Shown: positions 22,501 through 34,480, counted from the first letter of the stretch. The stretch is 64,000 nucleotides of DNA from Brasenia schreberi (GCA_036023115.1 JAYKKT010000041.1:7873501-7937500); one strand, 5' to 3'. Numbers and translations are program-made. Notes: generated by a model from the letters alone, not told the origin.

Positions 22501-24215
22501 TTGTGAAATAAAATATATACCTGGTCCTCTACTTTTATATGTTTCGAGAAGAGCTTTGCAGCACGACATTCTCTTGTCAAAGATCTTAAACCCCTAATGG
22601 AGACAGAAATATCAGATTAAATCAAGGACACCATAAACTATAAAGGTGCAAACCACAAAAAAGAATTGCTACTGCAATTCATCTCTATTGCTTAATCGAA
22701 TATGACATGTTACGCTACATTGTTCTGAGCATCATTTAGTTATCATAAGTACAGTACCCAAAGTACTATGGTTTTAACCAACAAGAATCTGAAGCAATGT
22801 AAAGCATTCAGCATCCAGTATATTCTGTATAGATGGCATGATACCATTATATATAAATAGAAATATACAAAGAAATCTAATGTTACAGGGAAAGAATGAG
22901 CATAATAGGTGACGATGACAGTTTGCATAAGAAGCTGAAATAGAAAAGATTCACATTAAGGATTTTTTCATAACTGAGAGTGGTTGAAATGCAATAGGAC
23001 TTTGTACATCAACTTCATCATCATGACTAAGCAAATAAAAGGAGAATGGAGATTTACACAGAGGCTGTGTATTTCCTGGAGTGGACGACTTCAGAAAAGA
23101 GAGACCAACAAAAGTATGACAAGATCTTACTGGATTTGTAGAATTTTCCAAAGCCGTCTATCATGTAGCCAAGAATGTGCAGCCCGTGCAAAACAGAGAA
23201 CCACTAAAAGTATGATACAAGTTCTATCACATCTGAAGCTTGGTGAATCTTGCGTGTGAAGAAAATGTCTCAACCACTAGGGAACTACCCACTACTGAAT
23301 TATATGAAATCAAAATATTGGGAGCCAACAGCTTCTGGTTCATAGTTTCTTAAAAGATATGAATATGTAAGAATGAAAAAGAAACACCTTAGCATTTCCA
23401 AGGACCTCAAGGCAGAAGCACAAATGACAATGACAGCAGGGCTGCCTGGATCAATTTTTCCTTCTATGAGCTGCCCTTCACAGAGCGTTTCTTTCCATGA
23501 AACACCAAAACTAGCCTTTAGATGCTCGCTGATGGTACCAACATCTTTATGCAGACCACGGGGAAGCTCCAAAACACTTGAATCTGAGAATACAAAATAT
23601 ACCATTACAAAGACAACCAGGATTTCGCTTACACAGTCATATTTTACTTGAATATCGGAACTCTTATGCTTGTGCCAAGTTACCTTATAACAAAATCATC
23701 ATCCTTGTATCGCTTAATACATGTTTTATGAAAGTACCCTTCTTTTCCACCCATGGATTTCAGTTTCCAAGTATCTTAATGACCAAGTATTTATCAAGTT
23801 ACAGTAAGTTATTGAACAAGGAAACAACTATCTGTTCTCATGTAAGCCAAAAACTAATATTTTGCTCAAGTTTGATGAATATACAAATACCTGTAATTCC
23901 TTCAAGTTCGAGGGAAGACAGCGTGACCCCAAGAGAAGACCGGAACCTGTCGAAGAAGAACTGCAATTGTTGTGAGGGAGAGGCGTTTGTGGGGAAGATA
24001 ATGGCGCCGATATTTGTGTTATCTGTCCTTTCGGAGGGTTTCTGTTGCTTCTCTTCAGTCCTCTCTTCCTTTTTCTTCTCTTTCTGGTGTGGACTCTTTC
24101 TCTTCTTTGTGGTTTCGGTGGGAGTGAGTTTTGGGGTTTTGAAAGGACGGCGTTTTAGATGGAGGGCCTTCTGCCCTCTCTTCCCTTTGAAACCATGAGG
24201 TTTATTTTTGGCCAT
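16531..24215 (-). CDS. CMSS1: CMSS1-like protein (Cms1 family, 90S pre-ribosome), six exons, intact
   Basis: Exons on the minus strand: 24215-23891, 23583-23388, 22593-22521, 17354-17305, 16814-16701 and 16609-16531. All introns have GT-AG ends, phases agree, and the joined frame is 278 codons plus stop. The N terminus is Lys/Arg-rich with a long charged stretch (residues about 15-65), suited to a nucleolar protein. Then come [56 protein letters not shown] and a C-terminal [14 protein letters not shown]. These match the Cms1/CMSS1 family, which has a DEAD-box-helicase-like fold lacking the usual catalytic box (VLDMH here replaces VLDEAD). In yeast the family is linked to the U3-containing 90S pre-ribosome. 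Intron 3 is 5.2 kb and full of transposons. The last exon begins after TATAG, giving SLEFW where relatives usually have RDEFW. Confidence 0.85.
17830..18570 (-). mobile_element. Ty3 retrotransposon integrase C-terminal fragment
   Basis: On the minus strand, a Thr-His-x-Gln-Met-Gly-Lys stretch near 18460 is followed by [13 protein letters not shown], like the family's STxxSPFEIVYG. Then comes [20 protein letters not shown] and a short domain ending FNVSDL. This is the end of plant Ty3 (chromovirus-like) integrase, ordered as expected. Stops and shifts break it. It lies in CMSS1 intron 3, in the same orientation as the gene. Confidence 0.75.
18748..18862 (+). repeat. Twice-repeated 30-bp imperfect hairpin at the RTE copy 2 edge
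   Basis: CCACTACATTTTCGCCCGAACGTAGTGAAT near 18750 recurs about 83 bp on as CCACTACATTGCTGCCCAAATGTAGTGAAT. Each copy can fold, as CACTACATT pairs with AA(C/T)GTAGTG. The second copy runs into the endonuclease coding of RTE copy 2. Confidence 0.75.
18849..21222 (+). mobile_element. RTE-type LINE copy 2 (endonuclease part to 3' tail), broken
   Basis: The longest RTE copy here. It starts inside the apurinic-type endonuclease with [12 protein letters not shown], then [19 protein letters not shown], the DLNGH catalytic block with Arg where Gly is usual. A Lys/Glu-rich linker with stops follows to about 19700. RT then runs from 19976 to 20653 with [26 protein letters not shown] and [14 protein letters not shown] stop follows, then a missing base near 20749 and a TGA near 20818, lesions shared with copy 1. 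The C-terminal part has [16 protein letters not shown], and the tail ends CCGACCCCGTCTAGTATGG with TTG repeats. It lies in CMSS1 intron 3, antisense to that gene. Confidence 0.93.
21441..21880 (+). mobile_element. hAT-like transposase C-terminal fragment
   Basis: The plus strand reads [20 protein letters not shown], then [18 protein letters not shown] and [20 protein letters not shown] up to an apparent donor at 21639. It resumes near 21730 with [20 protein letters not shown] and NDWVEEED. This fits plant BED/hAT transposases, where CERNWSxFExIHxKKRNRLxxxRLxDLVxVxYNLxLR is the conserved dimerisation region. The expected Trp is TAG here, so it is dead. It directly follows RTE copy 2 inside CMSS1 intron 3. 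Confidence 0.75.
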
Positions 24216-25019
24216 CCTCTTCCACCCTTCTTCTCCAAACGCTAAACGGCTCGTGCATTCAGGGTGGCCATTTCCCTCTTAGGGTGGCGGCCTTAGGGTG
24301 CCTCTTATCATCGAGAAACGGCGCACATCCCGTCACGAAAAGAAAAAGAAAGAGAGAAACAGCGCATATGGGTCGCGACGCGTGATGTTGTTATCATACT
24401 TGGTACGTACGATGCTGAAATTAGGAGCCCGACCTTTTGCATAAGGTCCCGGAGGGCCAGCACAACACGGCCCTGGGAAAATGGTGGCTCGAGCGGGAAT
24501 TCTCTAAGCCCATGTAAGGGGAGCCTGGCCTTTTGCCTAAGTCTACTTATATTGCTATATCCAACATAAGGTTTAAAAGACTCATTTTACTTGCATTATA
24601 TTTGTATAATTTTTTAATTAGGTTAAATTATTTCTAAATAAGTATGTTCATATATTATATATATAAGAAAACTCGATCCCTCATCCCACTCACTCCTCAT
24701 GTATCTCATATGTGAGGAGTTCAACTTTTAAAATCCCATGACATGTCCCCCAGGTTGTTCACAAAGGCTAAGACTTCTCTCAAACTCTTTCGATGTCCAT
24801 ATTTTGAGGTCCTACACTCTTTATCCCAAGTGGAACACCTTCCTTGTACATATCCAAGTGTTTTCACCGCTTATATATCTCTTAAGTATCCAAGTTTTGA
24901 ACCCTTATCATAAACCTAAGGATCTCCAGAAAATTTCCTAGATCATACAATTTTATTGTCACCACTCCGTAGCACAAAAAATACACAAATTGTAATCCTG
25001 CTGATGTGCTGGAGGTTTT
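24216..25019. other. Upstream region of CMSS1; no gene seen
   Basis: The first 200 bases lie upstream of the CMSS1 start and are its likely promoter and 5' UTR. The rest is A+T-rich with no recognised coding signal. Confidence 0.4.
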
Positions 25020-25020
25020 C

Positions 25021-25023
<3 letters not shown>

Positions 25024-25067
<44 letters not shown>
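25024..25067 (+). repeat. (TC)n microsatellite
   Basis: Uninterrupted CT/TC dinucleotide array of about 22 units. Confidence 0.95.
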
Positions 25068-25069
<2 letters not shown>

Positions 25070-25482
25070 GTGTATATATATACATACATATAGATGGCCA
25101 GGATTGGAATTTGTATATTGCCTGTGCTATGGAAGTGAAATATACACATTATTTCACTTCATGCTTCTTTATTATTGTTGTTATTCTCGTTATTATTATT
25201 GTGACACTTATTAATTATAGTAAATATGACTCACTTGTACTCTTTATTGCTGACAGTCAACAAGTTGATAATAATGGCGATTCACTTGCTAGTTTCTCAC
25301 CCTGGGTTTCCTATATATTATTCTTTTATTTATTATAATGTTCTGCAAGTTCTTTTGACCATGTTATCTTTATACATTTTATCTTTCTTTGCCTTAGAGT
25401 TACCTAGATTTGCTTGGACCGTGTCTGTCAAATATGGTAGGGATGTCTTTGTTTGAATGCTGACTATGTCTTGTTATGTCAG

Positions 25483-28023
25483 CCTTGTTGAACAGCTTGA
25501 ATCGATCCGATCATCTTTGGATGGAGCATCCTTAACAGCTCTCTCAGTTTTCTTAGAGTTAAAGAGGGTAAATTTCTGATTATGAGTTTCTTTTCCAATT
25601 TTATGTAAAATTATCAAGAATATGTGCGGAATTCCTACATAAACCAACAGATTAAGGTTAAAGGGATAGCCATGGCAATTGTGGTTTTGGAGAAAACTAT
25701 AACTATCATTTCCAATCATAACGCATGTAGAATTCTCATACCAAGATATGGATGTACCATAAGGAAGCTTTTCAATAGTTTCCGCTTGTTTGAATTAGTT
25801 AAGCATAGGTATTCATTCACACAAAGAAAGTAGTGAAACAATTTGGACACATTATGTCCTTTACATTTGCCAGGTTACATTTCGATTTCAAATATATCGT
25901 CCCAAGTTCTTAGGGAGGTGATATTTAGAATAATCAAACTAACTGCAAATAACACCTTGAAGAACACACAACATTATTATATGGCCTTCACATGTTGATG
26001 TGGACATTTAAATCAAAGGCTTGGTCCTTAGCCTTGAGGAATCCTTCCAGGAAAAAAATTATCAAGTTTTAGTCTTTGTACTGGAGAATATGTTGCACTC
26101 CAAAACATTAAAAGCCAAGGGTTCTCAACATTGTCATTCTAAATATTAATTAACTATTATAGAGGCTATTTGCAGAGTAACTCACGCATCATCGACTTGT
26201 GTCTGCTGAGTCTGGACATCTTTGATCAGTCTGTTGACCCACTGAAGGACGATACGGTTTCGCTGATGGAAACTTTGCACTCTTTAACAGATCTAAGAGC
26301 TGAACTTGCAAAAGGTCTTGAAAGTGGTCTGAGGAATGATGCTCCTGAGTCTTCAATAGCAATGCGTCAACAGGTATTGTCTTTTTCTTTTGCATGAGCA
26401 TGAAATATCAGCTGATAGAAAAACATTTCCACTAAATACTTTTATGCAGTGGATTGACTCATTAATGTTCTTTTAACACACTGGAGGCTTTGTGAGATCA
26501 GCCTTGAAGATTACTCCTTTGTTCTTCTAAGCAGGTCTGTTTTCACCTTTTTGTGATGCAGTAGGTAGCATAATAACGAAGATAGACTTTTTCCTGAACA
26601 CTTGAACAATGACCTAATGGTCTGAGCCGTCTTTGTTTTGTAGAATGTCACCTTGTTGCCAAGAAGTATCTTGCATTTCTCTCTTTTTTTTCCTTCAATT
26701 TTGTACGGAATGCTTTTCTAATGCGAGGTTTTGACATGGAATATAGGCCATGAACAAATATATAAGGATTTAGTTGGAAAGTGTGGATGAATGCTTTTTC
26801 ACATGAAAAATAAATCATCAGAAGCAAACTGCCTTGCTCTTGTCCTGTATATCCTACTTGTTGGATCAAGTTTCAGCTTTCAAGTGATTAATGAAACCCC
26901 TATGGAGAACATGATCTTCGGGCTTATAGGAACCTTTCTTTTGCGTAGAAGGTGCTTCTAGGGTGTAATCACATATATCCCCTTCAGGATACCTGAATAG
27001 ATTCTAATTGTTGTCAACTATGTTGCACGGATATGAGAACATGACATAGGAAATCGTAGATCTTGAAAAATTAAGAAACCGGGGAATGGAAAACAAATAA
27101 ACAGATAACTATGGGTTTATGTGTGTAAAAAATAGAAATTGAATGGTAACACCTTTGTGATACTTGGAGAAATATAGATATTTATTTGACTATAATATTA
27201 AATTATAATTTGAGCTGGTAACTTTAAATAAATATGGTAAAACCTGTTATTTTTCATTGCACTTGATTTCTCTAATTTAATTTTAGATTTTTTGGGATAC
27301 TTTAATTAAAAAATATGATGCTTTATTGACCTTTAACCATGAACTACTTGATTCTTTCTCTTCATGTTTTCTTGTCCATCTTCTCCTCCTTCATCGTGTT
27401 GTCTTCTTTTGTGTCTGTTTTTACAAGTTTACTTCTTTCTATTTCTTGATGTTTTTTTGCTTCTTCTCTTCTTTAGAAAAATTGAGGTCTTGGTTTTTCT
27501 TATATTGAGATGATTAGAAACTTTTAATGACCCACAAATTACAAACTTGCGTGATCTTTAACCTACAAAAGTGCATCAGTTGTAGTGTTTGGACTTTTTT
27601 ATTTACATTGAGGCACCAATATATTTAAGATTCTTTGTATGTTATGACTTTTTCATTCCTCATTTATCTTGTATCAAAAATTTGTTCATTTTCGAGATAT
27701 TTTATACTTTACACATGTACTCTATAACTTATGCTACACCATGTATTGCCCCTTTGCAATGCTAAGCTTAAACGCTATTGACAACATCAGTAATTAGCTT
27801 ACAATTGTCTTCCCAAGATTTTCTTGCTACTGAGTCGAAGCCCTGCATCTCAGCAACCTCTTAAAGTGGTGTAGCAGTTGATGCTTATTTGACAACTTTT
27901 GGAAGGTTTATGATGATAGTCATCAACTTTTATGTATCTTTTTTTCCAACAAAAGCTTGGAAATGCTATGGGGATTCCTGACAGTAGCATCAAAACATAT
28001 ACGGAGGCTGAAATTCGAGCTTG
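25483..28023 (+). pseudogene. GWD3: Phosphoglucan water dikinase (PWD/GWD3) fragment, broken
   Basis: Exon-like pieces in family order: 25483-25567 (LVEQLESIRSSLDGASLTAL, then VFLELKR), 26176-26373 (ending [19 protein letters not shown]), 26482-26531 (WRLCEISLEDYSFVLL) and 27956-28023 (LGNAMGIPDSSIKTYTEAEI, then RA). These match the middle of plant PWD, the plastid enzyme that phosphorylates glucan on C3 using the beta-phosphate of ATP. The third piece has lost its acceptor (AACACAC|TGG instead of AG) and has two extra bases before its donor. The roughly 140 residues that should precede LGNAMG are absent, as are the later swivel and ATP-binding domains. A weak further piece (DGQDWNLYIACAMEV at 25094-25139) may belong upstream. 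Probably a gene fragment. Confidence 0.75.
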
Positions 28024-28732
28024 GTGTGGTCTTTCGTTTTACTATTACGTTCTTCTAAGTGGTGCAGATATGTTCTTTTTAGTTTGTTGGTATCCTCTTA
28101 GACATTCATATGCATGTACTAGGTTGTTTATGATGATTTATGAGGCAAGGGTAGCATCATTTGAATTTGGAAAAATAATACTGAAATTGCTTCACTGTCT
28201 GTCTATTCCTAATTATGGTATATTGGCTGCAGTGTTAACCATTTGGGAGTAGATCTAGTATAACCTGACTCAAGGAATAACAGCTATAATAGAACCCAAT
28301 AACTTAATTAAGGTTAAGAGTTGGTTGATGGCGGTGAGGCACCAGTGAGGTTTTCTGGAAAGCGGGTAGTACTCCAGCGAGGTCCAGGTGGATTGGTTGA
28401 TGAGTTGATGGTAGGGTGGCAGAAGTTGGTGGAAGTAGGGAACAAACCAAATGCAGCACAAGTGGCTGAAGTATTGGGAAGGACCTAGTGGTGAAGGGTT
28501 GCAATTTGTAGAGAAGGAATCTGGTGATGGCTAGACAGACTCCACCGATATCTCAGTTGGAGTACTAAGCAGTCAGTTAGAGGGGAAAACGAGCAGGTGG
28601 AGAAGCAAAGTATGACGTGTGTGTGAAATAAGTGGTGCACAAAAAAGTAAGAAAAAAGCTCATGTTGAAAGTTGTCAGGTACAAAGAAGGTGAATTGCCT
28701 ATTCTTACTTGCAGGGAAGAGTGAAACTGGTG
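28024..28732. other. No gene recognised
   Basis: A more G+C-rich patch at 28320-28590 has no recognisable product on either strand. Confidence 0.35.
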
Positions 28733-30338
28733 ATTTATAAAGATTAAATGTAGTTGATAATACAAATAATCACCTTGTAGCCTTGTATTTGGAAAGACAT
28801 GTATTTGAAGGTATATTAAATGATGTTGAGTATGATATGATAAAATATATGAGTAAAAGTCATTGTAAGTTGAAATATATTTTATCATAATTAAAACTTC
28901 TTGATGATATAAATGTTAGTATGGTAAGGCATGTTTATAATGCGAGGATGAAAATTAGGGAAAGAATATATCGGTGGTTGAATTGTTCTGCAACAACTAT
29001 TATATTCATTAGATAGTCGCCAGTACCACACTTGATACAAGAGGATACTAGATACGAACATTGTTAGCGATGTTGTGTATGCACATCATTAATCAATCCA
29101 GTTGTTACCTAAAATTTCAAAGGTGTTGGAGTTTGATTAAATATATAAGACAAATAAATTTGAGGTATTTTTTGTTATATTTGTTAATATTTATTTTAAC
29201 TAACAAGAAATTTTTTGCTTCATTCATAGATATAAGATACCTTTCTTAGAGATAGGATTTACATCAACAAATAAGATTTTTTCTATGATATTTGTATTCA
29301 TGGGTGCAGAGAAAGTGGATAATTATGTATGAGTGTTAAGATTCATCAAGGAGTTGTATATCATGAACAAATTTCTCTATGTAGTTTATAATGATGTTGA
29401 TCTTGTACTTATGAATGCAATTGAAATCATATTCCTAGAGGCAACACATTTCCTATGCATACATCATATTACCAAGAACATTGAGGGATATATTGTTCAG
29501 TTGACAAGAAATAAAGAAATAGCTACCACATTTGACGATAGTTAGAGGAAGGTTGTTAGTGGATGAGAGCATGTATATAAAGGCATTGGATATGATAGAG
29601 GCAAAGTAGAAAAATTTAACTATCGCAATTTCTTAAATTAAAGACTAGTGGTTGAGTATACAAAAAGAGGGTTGTTGTCTCACCATAGACGGATTAGGTG
29701 GTGCATTACGATACTCATACAACTAACTTGTAAGTGAGTATATTTGTTTCCAAATATGTAATCCTATATTACTTATAGTGTATTTGTTGACAGGGTTGAG
29801 GGTGTACATGCACTATTAAAAGGGTTTCTTCGGAGCTCTATTGGGCAACTTTATACGATATGAATCAAACTCCATTCGTTGATAGAGTTGCAAGTCATAG
29901 AACTAAAGAAACTTTTTTAGGAATCACAACCTGTTAGCATACATTATCTTGATTGTAGACAAGAGATAATAAAAAAAATTGAAGAGAAGAGTCTCACGAC
30001 ATGCACTTGATCTAATTATGGAAAAGATGAGTCACGTGAAAATAGTAGATATTGATCCCACTCATGTTGATACACATGGTGGCAGTCACATGGATTATCG
30101 TGTGCTCAAGAGATGAGTATTCTTTTAAAGAGTGATGAGACTTTTCAACTTTCTTCAATTGATGCATTTTCAAAAAAGCTTGACATAGAGGTAGAAAGGC
30201 CTTTCACATTTAAGTGCAAAGATGAGAACCAAAAAAAGAAAATATCTACGTGACATAATCATTTACTATTGTCCAAAGCTGAAGAGGTTGTCTCATGCCC
30301 CTACTCTAAGAAAGATAATTATTGAATGATGTGCAAAG
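28733..30338 (+). mobile_element. MULE (FAR1-related) transposase, decayed
   Basis: From about 28770 the plus strand gives NHLVALYLERHVFEGIL, then SMVRHVYNARMKIRERI, the region before the transposase core in FAR1/MULE proteins. After an unclear stretch, FLEIGFTSTNKIFSMIF and VFMGAEKVDNYV match the core PLLEIVGxTSTxxTFSVAFxxxxxExxxNYxWAL. HFLCIHHITKNI follows, like the CxWHIxKN motif. Later, CAHEMSILLKSDETFQLSSI near 30105-30165 matches the SWIM zinc-finger end (CxCxxRxTHGLPCAHE). Stops and frameshifts are frequent. It is cut off at 30338 by RTE copy 5. Confidence 0.8.
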
Positions 30339-30339
30339 T

Positions 30340-31040
30340 TAAAAATTACAAACAACAACAACTAAACCTTTTCTCATTCTAGGCGGGGTCGGCTACATGA
30401 ATTTTGTGTTTCCACATAGCCATATCATGTGCCACGTTAGCAGTTAACTCAACATAAGCTACATTATTCTTTATTATTTCTTTCCAACACTTTTGTAGTC
30501 GTCTTTTATATCTTTTAATACTTTCAAAATCTAGTTTTTCATACCTTCTTATAGGCACTTCTTTTGATCTTGTTTCTATATATCAAAGCCATCTTAAGTG
30601 ATATTCTCTCATTTTGTTCTCTATTGGTGTCACTCCCAATTTGTTTTTAATAACCTCATTATATATACGGACTTTCCTTTTATGACCACTCATCCATCTC
30701 AACATCTTAATTTCTACCACAAACATCTTTTGTACATTTTGATGATTAACTGCCCAATACTCAGAACCATAAAACATGACAGGTGTAATTGTTGCTATAT
30801 AATATTTACCTTTTAACCTTAATGATATCTTCTTGTCACAAAGAATACACGATGCTCCTCTCCATTTTAACCAAACAACATTAATTCTATATGTAACATC
30901 TATAAATTCTTCTATCACTCAAAAAATTAGACCTTAGTTATTTAATACTTTCCTTTTGGGATGCAATGTGCCAATTTTAATTTTTGTGTCCTATGAAGTA
31001 ATCAAATGATCAAACTTACATTCTATATATTATATCTTTA
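30340..31040 (-). mobile_element. RTE LINE copy 5, 5'-truncated
   Basis: The minus strand runs from near the KYMECKFD region of the RT C-terminal side to the 3' tail; the complement of the tail (CAACAACAACAACTAAACC) starts at about 30346. It contains MLRWMSGHKRKVRIYNEVI and keeps the Trp codon lost in copies 1 and 2. More diverged than copies 1-4. It abuts and disrupts the MULE remnant. Confidence 0.88.
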
Positions 31041-31246
31041 TTATGTTGGAATGTTAGCATAAAGGGAGTTTCTATTTTCTATTGGTTTGGATTCTAAGGG
31101 ATTAAGCTAGGATAAGGTTTTAATTAAATGTTGGTGGGGCTGGTTTAGACCTAATATGTAATAGATAAAGGTCCTAATGAGTAAGGCTCTTAATGAGCAA
31201 GGTTTTTAACTTTATGTGGACTGAACTTGGATGGATCGATATGCAT

Positions 31247-31398
31247 AACTACAACAACTAAGCCTTTCCACATACTAGATGGGTCAACTACATGAATTTT
31301 TTTTTGGATCCATGGTAAGTCCGATAAAGTTTTACGTTGTTGTCGGAAGCCTAACACAATTCTCCTCCTTTATCCGGACTTGGGACCAGGCATGCAAG
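31247..31398 (-). mobile_element. Minimal RTE derivative: 5' leader joined to 3' tail
   Basis: Only about 150 bp. The complement of the RTE 3' tail (ACAACAACTAAGCC..CATACTAGATGGGTCAACTA) is followed by AAGTTTTACGTTGTTGTCGG and CCTCCTTTATCCGGACTTGG. This second part also occurs at the 5' end of RTE copy 3 (36.73-36.83 kb). So on the minus strand this is a 5' leader fused to a 3' tail with the whole coding region missing. Confidence 0.7.
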
Positions 31399-31442
31399 GG
31401 TTTATAAAATATAAGATGCTAGTAAAACAGGTATGTGCAAGA

Positions 31443-31604
31443 GTTTATAGAAGCCCCAAAGGGATAGATGAAAGGCTAATGATTCTAGGTGCTCCCCAAG
31501 CCCGGCGTCAGGTGTGCCTTGCGTGGGTGAGGCCCTGAGTTTGAGAGGTAACAATGACAATTGACAGGGGTTCAGGATTTCAGGTTATGTTGATGGTTTC
31601 ATGT
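31443..31604 (+). repeat. Dispersed repeat R1, copy a
   Basis: 162 bp nearly identical to 44531-44692 and in the same orientation; both open with GTTTATAGAAGCCCC and end with GGTTTCATGT. No coding potential. The sequence GAGTTTGAGAGG (GAGTTCGAGAGG in copy b) resembles a degenerate Pol III B box, so a tRNA-derived SINE is possible but unproven. Confidence 0.85.
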
Positions 31605-34001
31605 GTGGATTGTTTACTCCACTCTTCTTGTTGCGACAATCCCTCTTATAGTGTCCCATCTTTTTATAGCTAAAACACTTGACCCGAGAAGTAGTTTTCT
31701 ACGTTTTCTTAAAATATTGATTATCTTTTTTGTTATTTTTGCTAAACTTTTTGTTTAGTTTATTTCTCCTTTGGTTGAGTTTAGATCTATACACTATCTC
31801 ATCTTATGCTAATAGCAATTTTTCTTTTCTGTTTTTACGCATGTGTTCTTCCTCAATTGCTAGTTTCAGGAGCAATTCAAAAAGATTGATTTCAAGCCCT
31901 AGTCTAAGGACAGTGGTGACCATGTTTCATGACGGGAGAATACTGTTCAATATGGTGGATATTGGCATCGATTTTGGGATGACTGATTTTATCACAACTA
32001 GATCTCTTGCCATTACCAGCATGTGGTTTACATGTTCTACTACATTATCCCCTTATTTTATTTTAAAGGAGTTATATTTTTGTAGCAACAACTGAACATG
32101 TAGTTTGACAGTTGTATCATATTTGGTTATTATAGAGTCAAACAGTTCTTTTGTGGTCTCGAATTCCTCAAATACCCTAATCAGGTCATCCTTCATGTAC
32201 GTCAATATGACGGTTCTTGCTATTGTGTCATCTTTAAAGAATGTCTTATAAATTTTTATTTTTTGCTCTCTTGCATCTGGTGGTGAAGGACACACTATTT
32301 TCTTTTAAAACATACTCTACACCTTTAAGTGTTAGAGCGAGTGGTATTCTTCTCTTTCATGTTTGAAAGTTTAAATCGTTTAATTTTTCCGTCTTTGCCA
32401 GTTCCAACATAGATATTCTAGAGTTCATTTTTATGTGTTTGGTAATTTTAACAAATAGTTGGTCTAAAGAGAAAACATTCACCAAGCAACAAACCACAAA
32501 TAACATAATTCTAATTAGCACGATGCACAATGTCCAAATAATGAGCTTAAAATAACTCATTTATAATATAAAATCAAGTTGCGATAAATCTATAATTTTT
32601 CCAAAAAACATTCTACCTACGATAATTTCCCAAAACACTTGGGGTAAAACAATAATTTTATCTGTTTGTCGGGTTTTGTAATTTTCCAAAAGGACCAAGG
32701 AGATAATAGTAAAATTGGTGTTTGGTATTTATGAAAATTCGTCAATGGTTGGGGGTAAATGCATAATTTTGATCCTCAAACCAAATTTCACAAAAAGATA
32801 GGAACAAATCTGTCTTTTGATGTAGTGGCATTACTTTAATATGATTATCAAGTAAAGGAAGGTAAGTAATTCAATCTCTTGGTTTTTCATAATTTTCATA
32901 AATTGCTAGAGAGAAAACTAACTTTTCACCCGAATAAGGGTAAAACCATCTTTTTATCTAAAAATATCTGGATATTTTGGTAATTTTATCCAATGACAGT
33001 TTGAAATTTTAAAAAACCAGTCGAGGTAACTGCCCGAGACGGTTTTCTACAACCGGAAGCGGTTTCGAAAAACCATTGGTTTTCGTATGCTGTTTTTTGA
33101 AACCGCCAAACGACTTTCTAGATGCTATAAAAGGGGAGGAGAGAGAGAGAGAGAAAGAAGCGGGAAAGGGGGGTAGCTGACCGCCTCTCCTCCGTCGCTT
33201 CCTGGCCAACGACCATCTCTGGCTAGCCTCTCCGGTCGCCTCTGGTTTCTCTTCTCTTCTGGATGGGCTTGTCTCGACCTTAGCCGCTCTTGTCTGCCTT
33301 TGCCTTGTCTCAACTTAGACCGACTCTTGTCGCCTCTACCCTGTCTCGATTAAGAGCCGACTCTTGCCACCTCTGCCCTATCTGGACTTGGGCCGGCTCT
33401 TACCGCCTCTACCTTGTCTTGACTGAGTCTCCTCTTGCCATCTTTGTCTTGTCTTGATTGAGGGTCGACTCTTACCAATAACAGGGAGTCGTCTTCCTCC
33501 TCTATTTTATCTCTTTTTATTTATTTATTTAAGGTGTACCTTGTTTTGTAGATTATAGGGACAAACCAAGCTTTGATACCAATGAAGGCATTTCTGGTTG
33601 GCTTCCCAATGACCTCTGACTTGTTAAACTCTAGTGGTCCTCTACAATTCGATGTGTCCTTACTCTAGGTACGCAGCAACAAATCGTCTCTAGGTGTGAA
33701 GAGGTAAGAATGATATGATTTTCAAGGTTTTCTCACAGTAGGATTTGCTTGAGAGGTTTTTCAATTCGTATGATGTCTATATGATCTCTGCGCTGCTCTC
33801 ATAACCTCTCGGATTTCCTACTGGGCATTCTTTTTATGGAGCTCTTATCCGGTCGGTTACAGATAAGCACCATAACCGACCAACAATTTCGACCTTTGAT
33901 AGTCGTTATGACCTTATTTCTGCAATCTTTCCACATATAATGGTTGGATGACCAGTCTAGCCGTTTCTATGCTGGGTTGCCGAGAATGACTATCTTAACC
34001 T
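31605..34001 (-). mobile_element. Copia element A: LTR, primer site, leader and gag (truncated)
   Basis: On the minus strand: a candidate LTR (34001-33583, TG..CA ends), a primer-binding-site-like TTGGTATCAAAGC at 33581-33569 complementary to initiator tRNA-Met, a 1.3 kb leader, then gag from 32295. Gag reads YKTFFKDDTIARTVILTYMK, then ELFDSIITKYDTTVKLH. It continues to a zinc knuckle near 31680-31640 (CFSYKKMGHYKRDC, second Cys replaced by Tyr). The gag frame is interrupted. Pol and the second LTR are missing; R1 and the mini-RTE lie beyond the break. The same gag family occurs in elements B and C. LTR limits are inferred from the primer site and from where repeat R2 starts. Confidence 0.7.
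33268..33480 (-). repeat. Degenerate 36-bp tandem repeat in the leader of element A
   Basis: Six imperfect units of 35-37 bp, read on the plus strand as TTGTCTCGACxTxxGxCGxC followed by TCTTGxCxxCCTCTxCC. They lie between the primer site and gag. Confidence 0.8.
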
Positions 34002-34480
34002 TACACAACTTTATAATTTGTGAGCATGTTTCTGGGTGAAATTCAGCAATTTTCGACTTTGCACTATTTAAGCATGTTTGAGAGCAAAATTCAAATAGCT
34101 TCAACTTGCGTACTGTTTAGGATTGTGACCAATTGTTATGAGTATAACATTATCCGCCAACTATTGACTCATTCTAATATAAAAAAATAGAGCTAATTGG
34201 TTGACTTGTTACATAAGCATATGAATCCTTTACAATAGTGAAGTTGTCACCTCTTCGATATCTTAAAGGTAAACCTTTTGACATATCTATTAAGAGAGAG
34301 AGTTGTCTTCATGGGAATATATAGAGGGGAGTGCTACTTGAGAAAAGATGATACGAGTCAGGGACGTAGGCATATAGTTAAGCGCATGGAGTATCTCCTT
34401 GTTGTGATGTTTCTTCTTGAGGTAGTTTTGACCTTATATTTAATGTTGCATAATAATTTATTGCTCCAGATACATCTCAT
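34002..34480 (+). repeat. Dispersed repeat R2, copy a (MULE-derived)
   Basis: About 475 bp similar to 47573-48036 in the same orientation, by eye 85-90% alike, with small indels. Shared landmarks are AATTTGTGAGCATGTTT, CCAACTATTGACTCATTCTA and GGAGTGCTACTTGAGAAAAG. The last 200 bp read roughly like the N-terminal part of FAR1/MULE proteins (a KRMxC..-type block, then HN-x-LL). Confidence 0.8.

Noticed and set aside
23838..24198. Plus-strand 206-codon frame at 23578-24198
   Set aside because: It is antisense to CMSS1 exon 1, whose protein is clearly the real one.
33118..33135. TATAAAAGG box as a gene promoter
   Set aside because: It lies in the Copia A leader, opposite in strand to the element, with no gene downstream.
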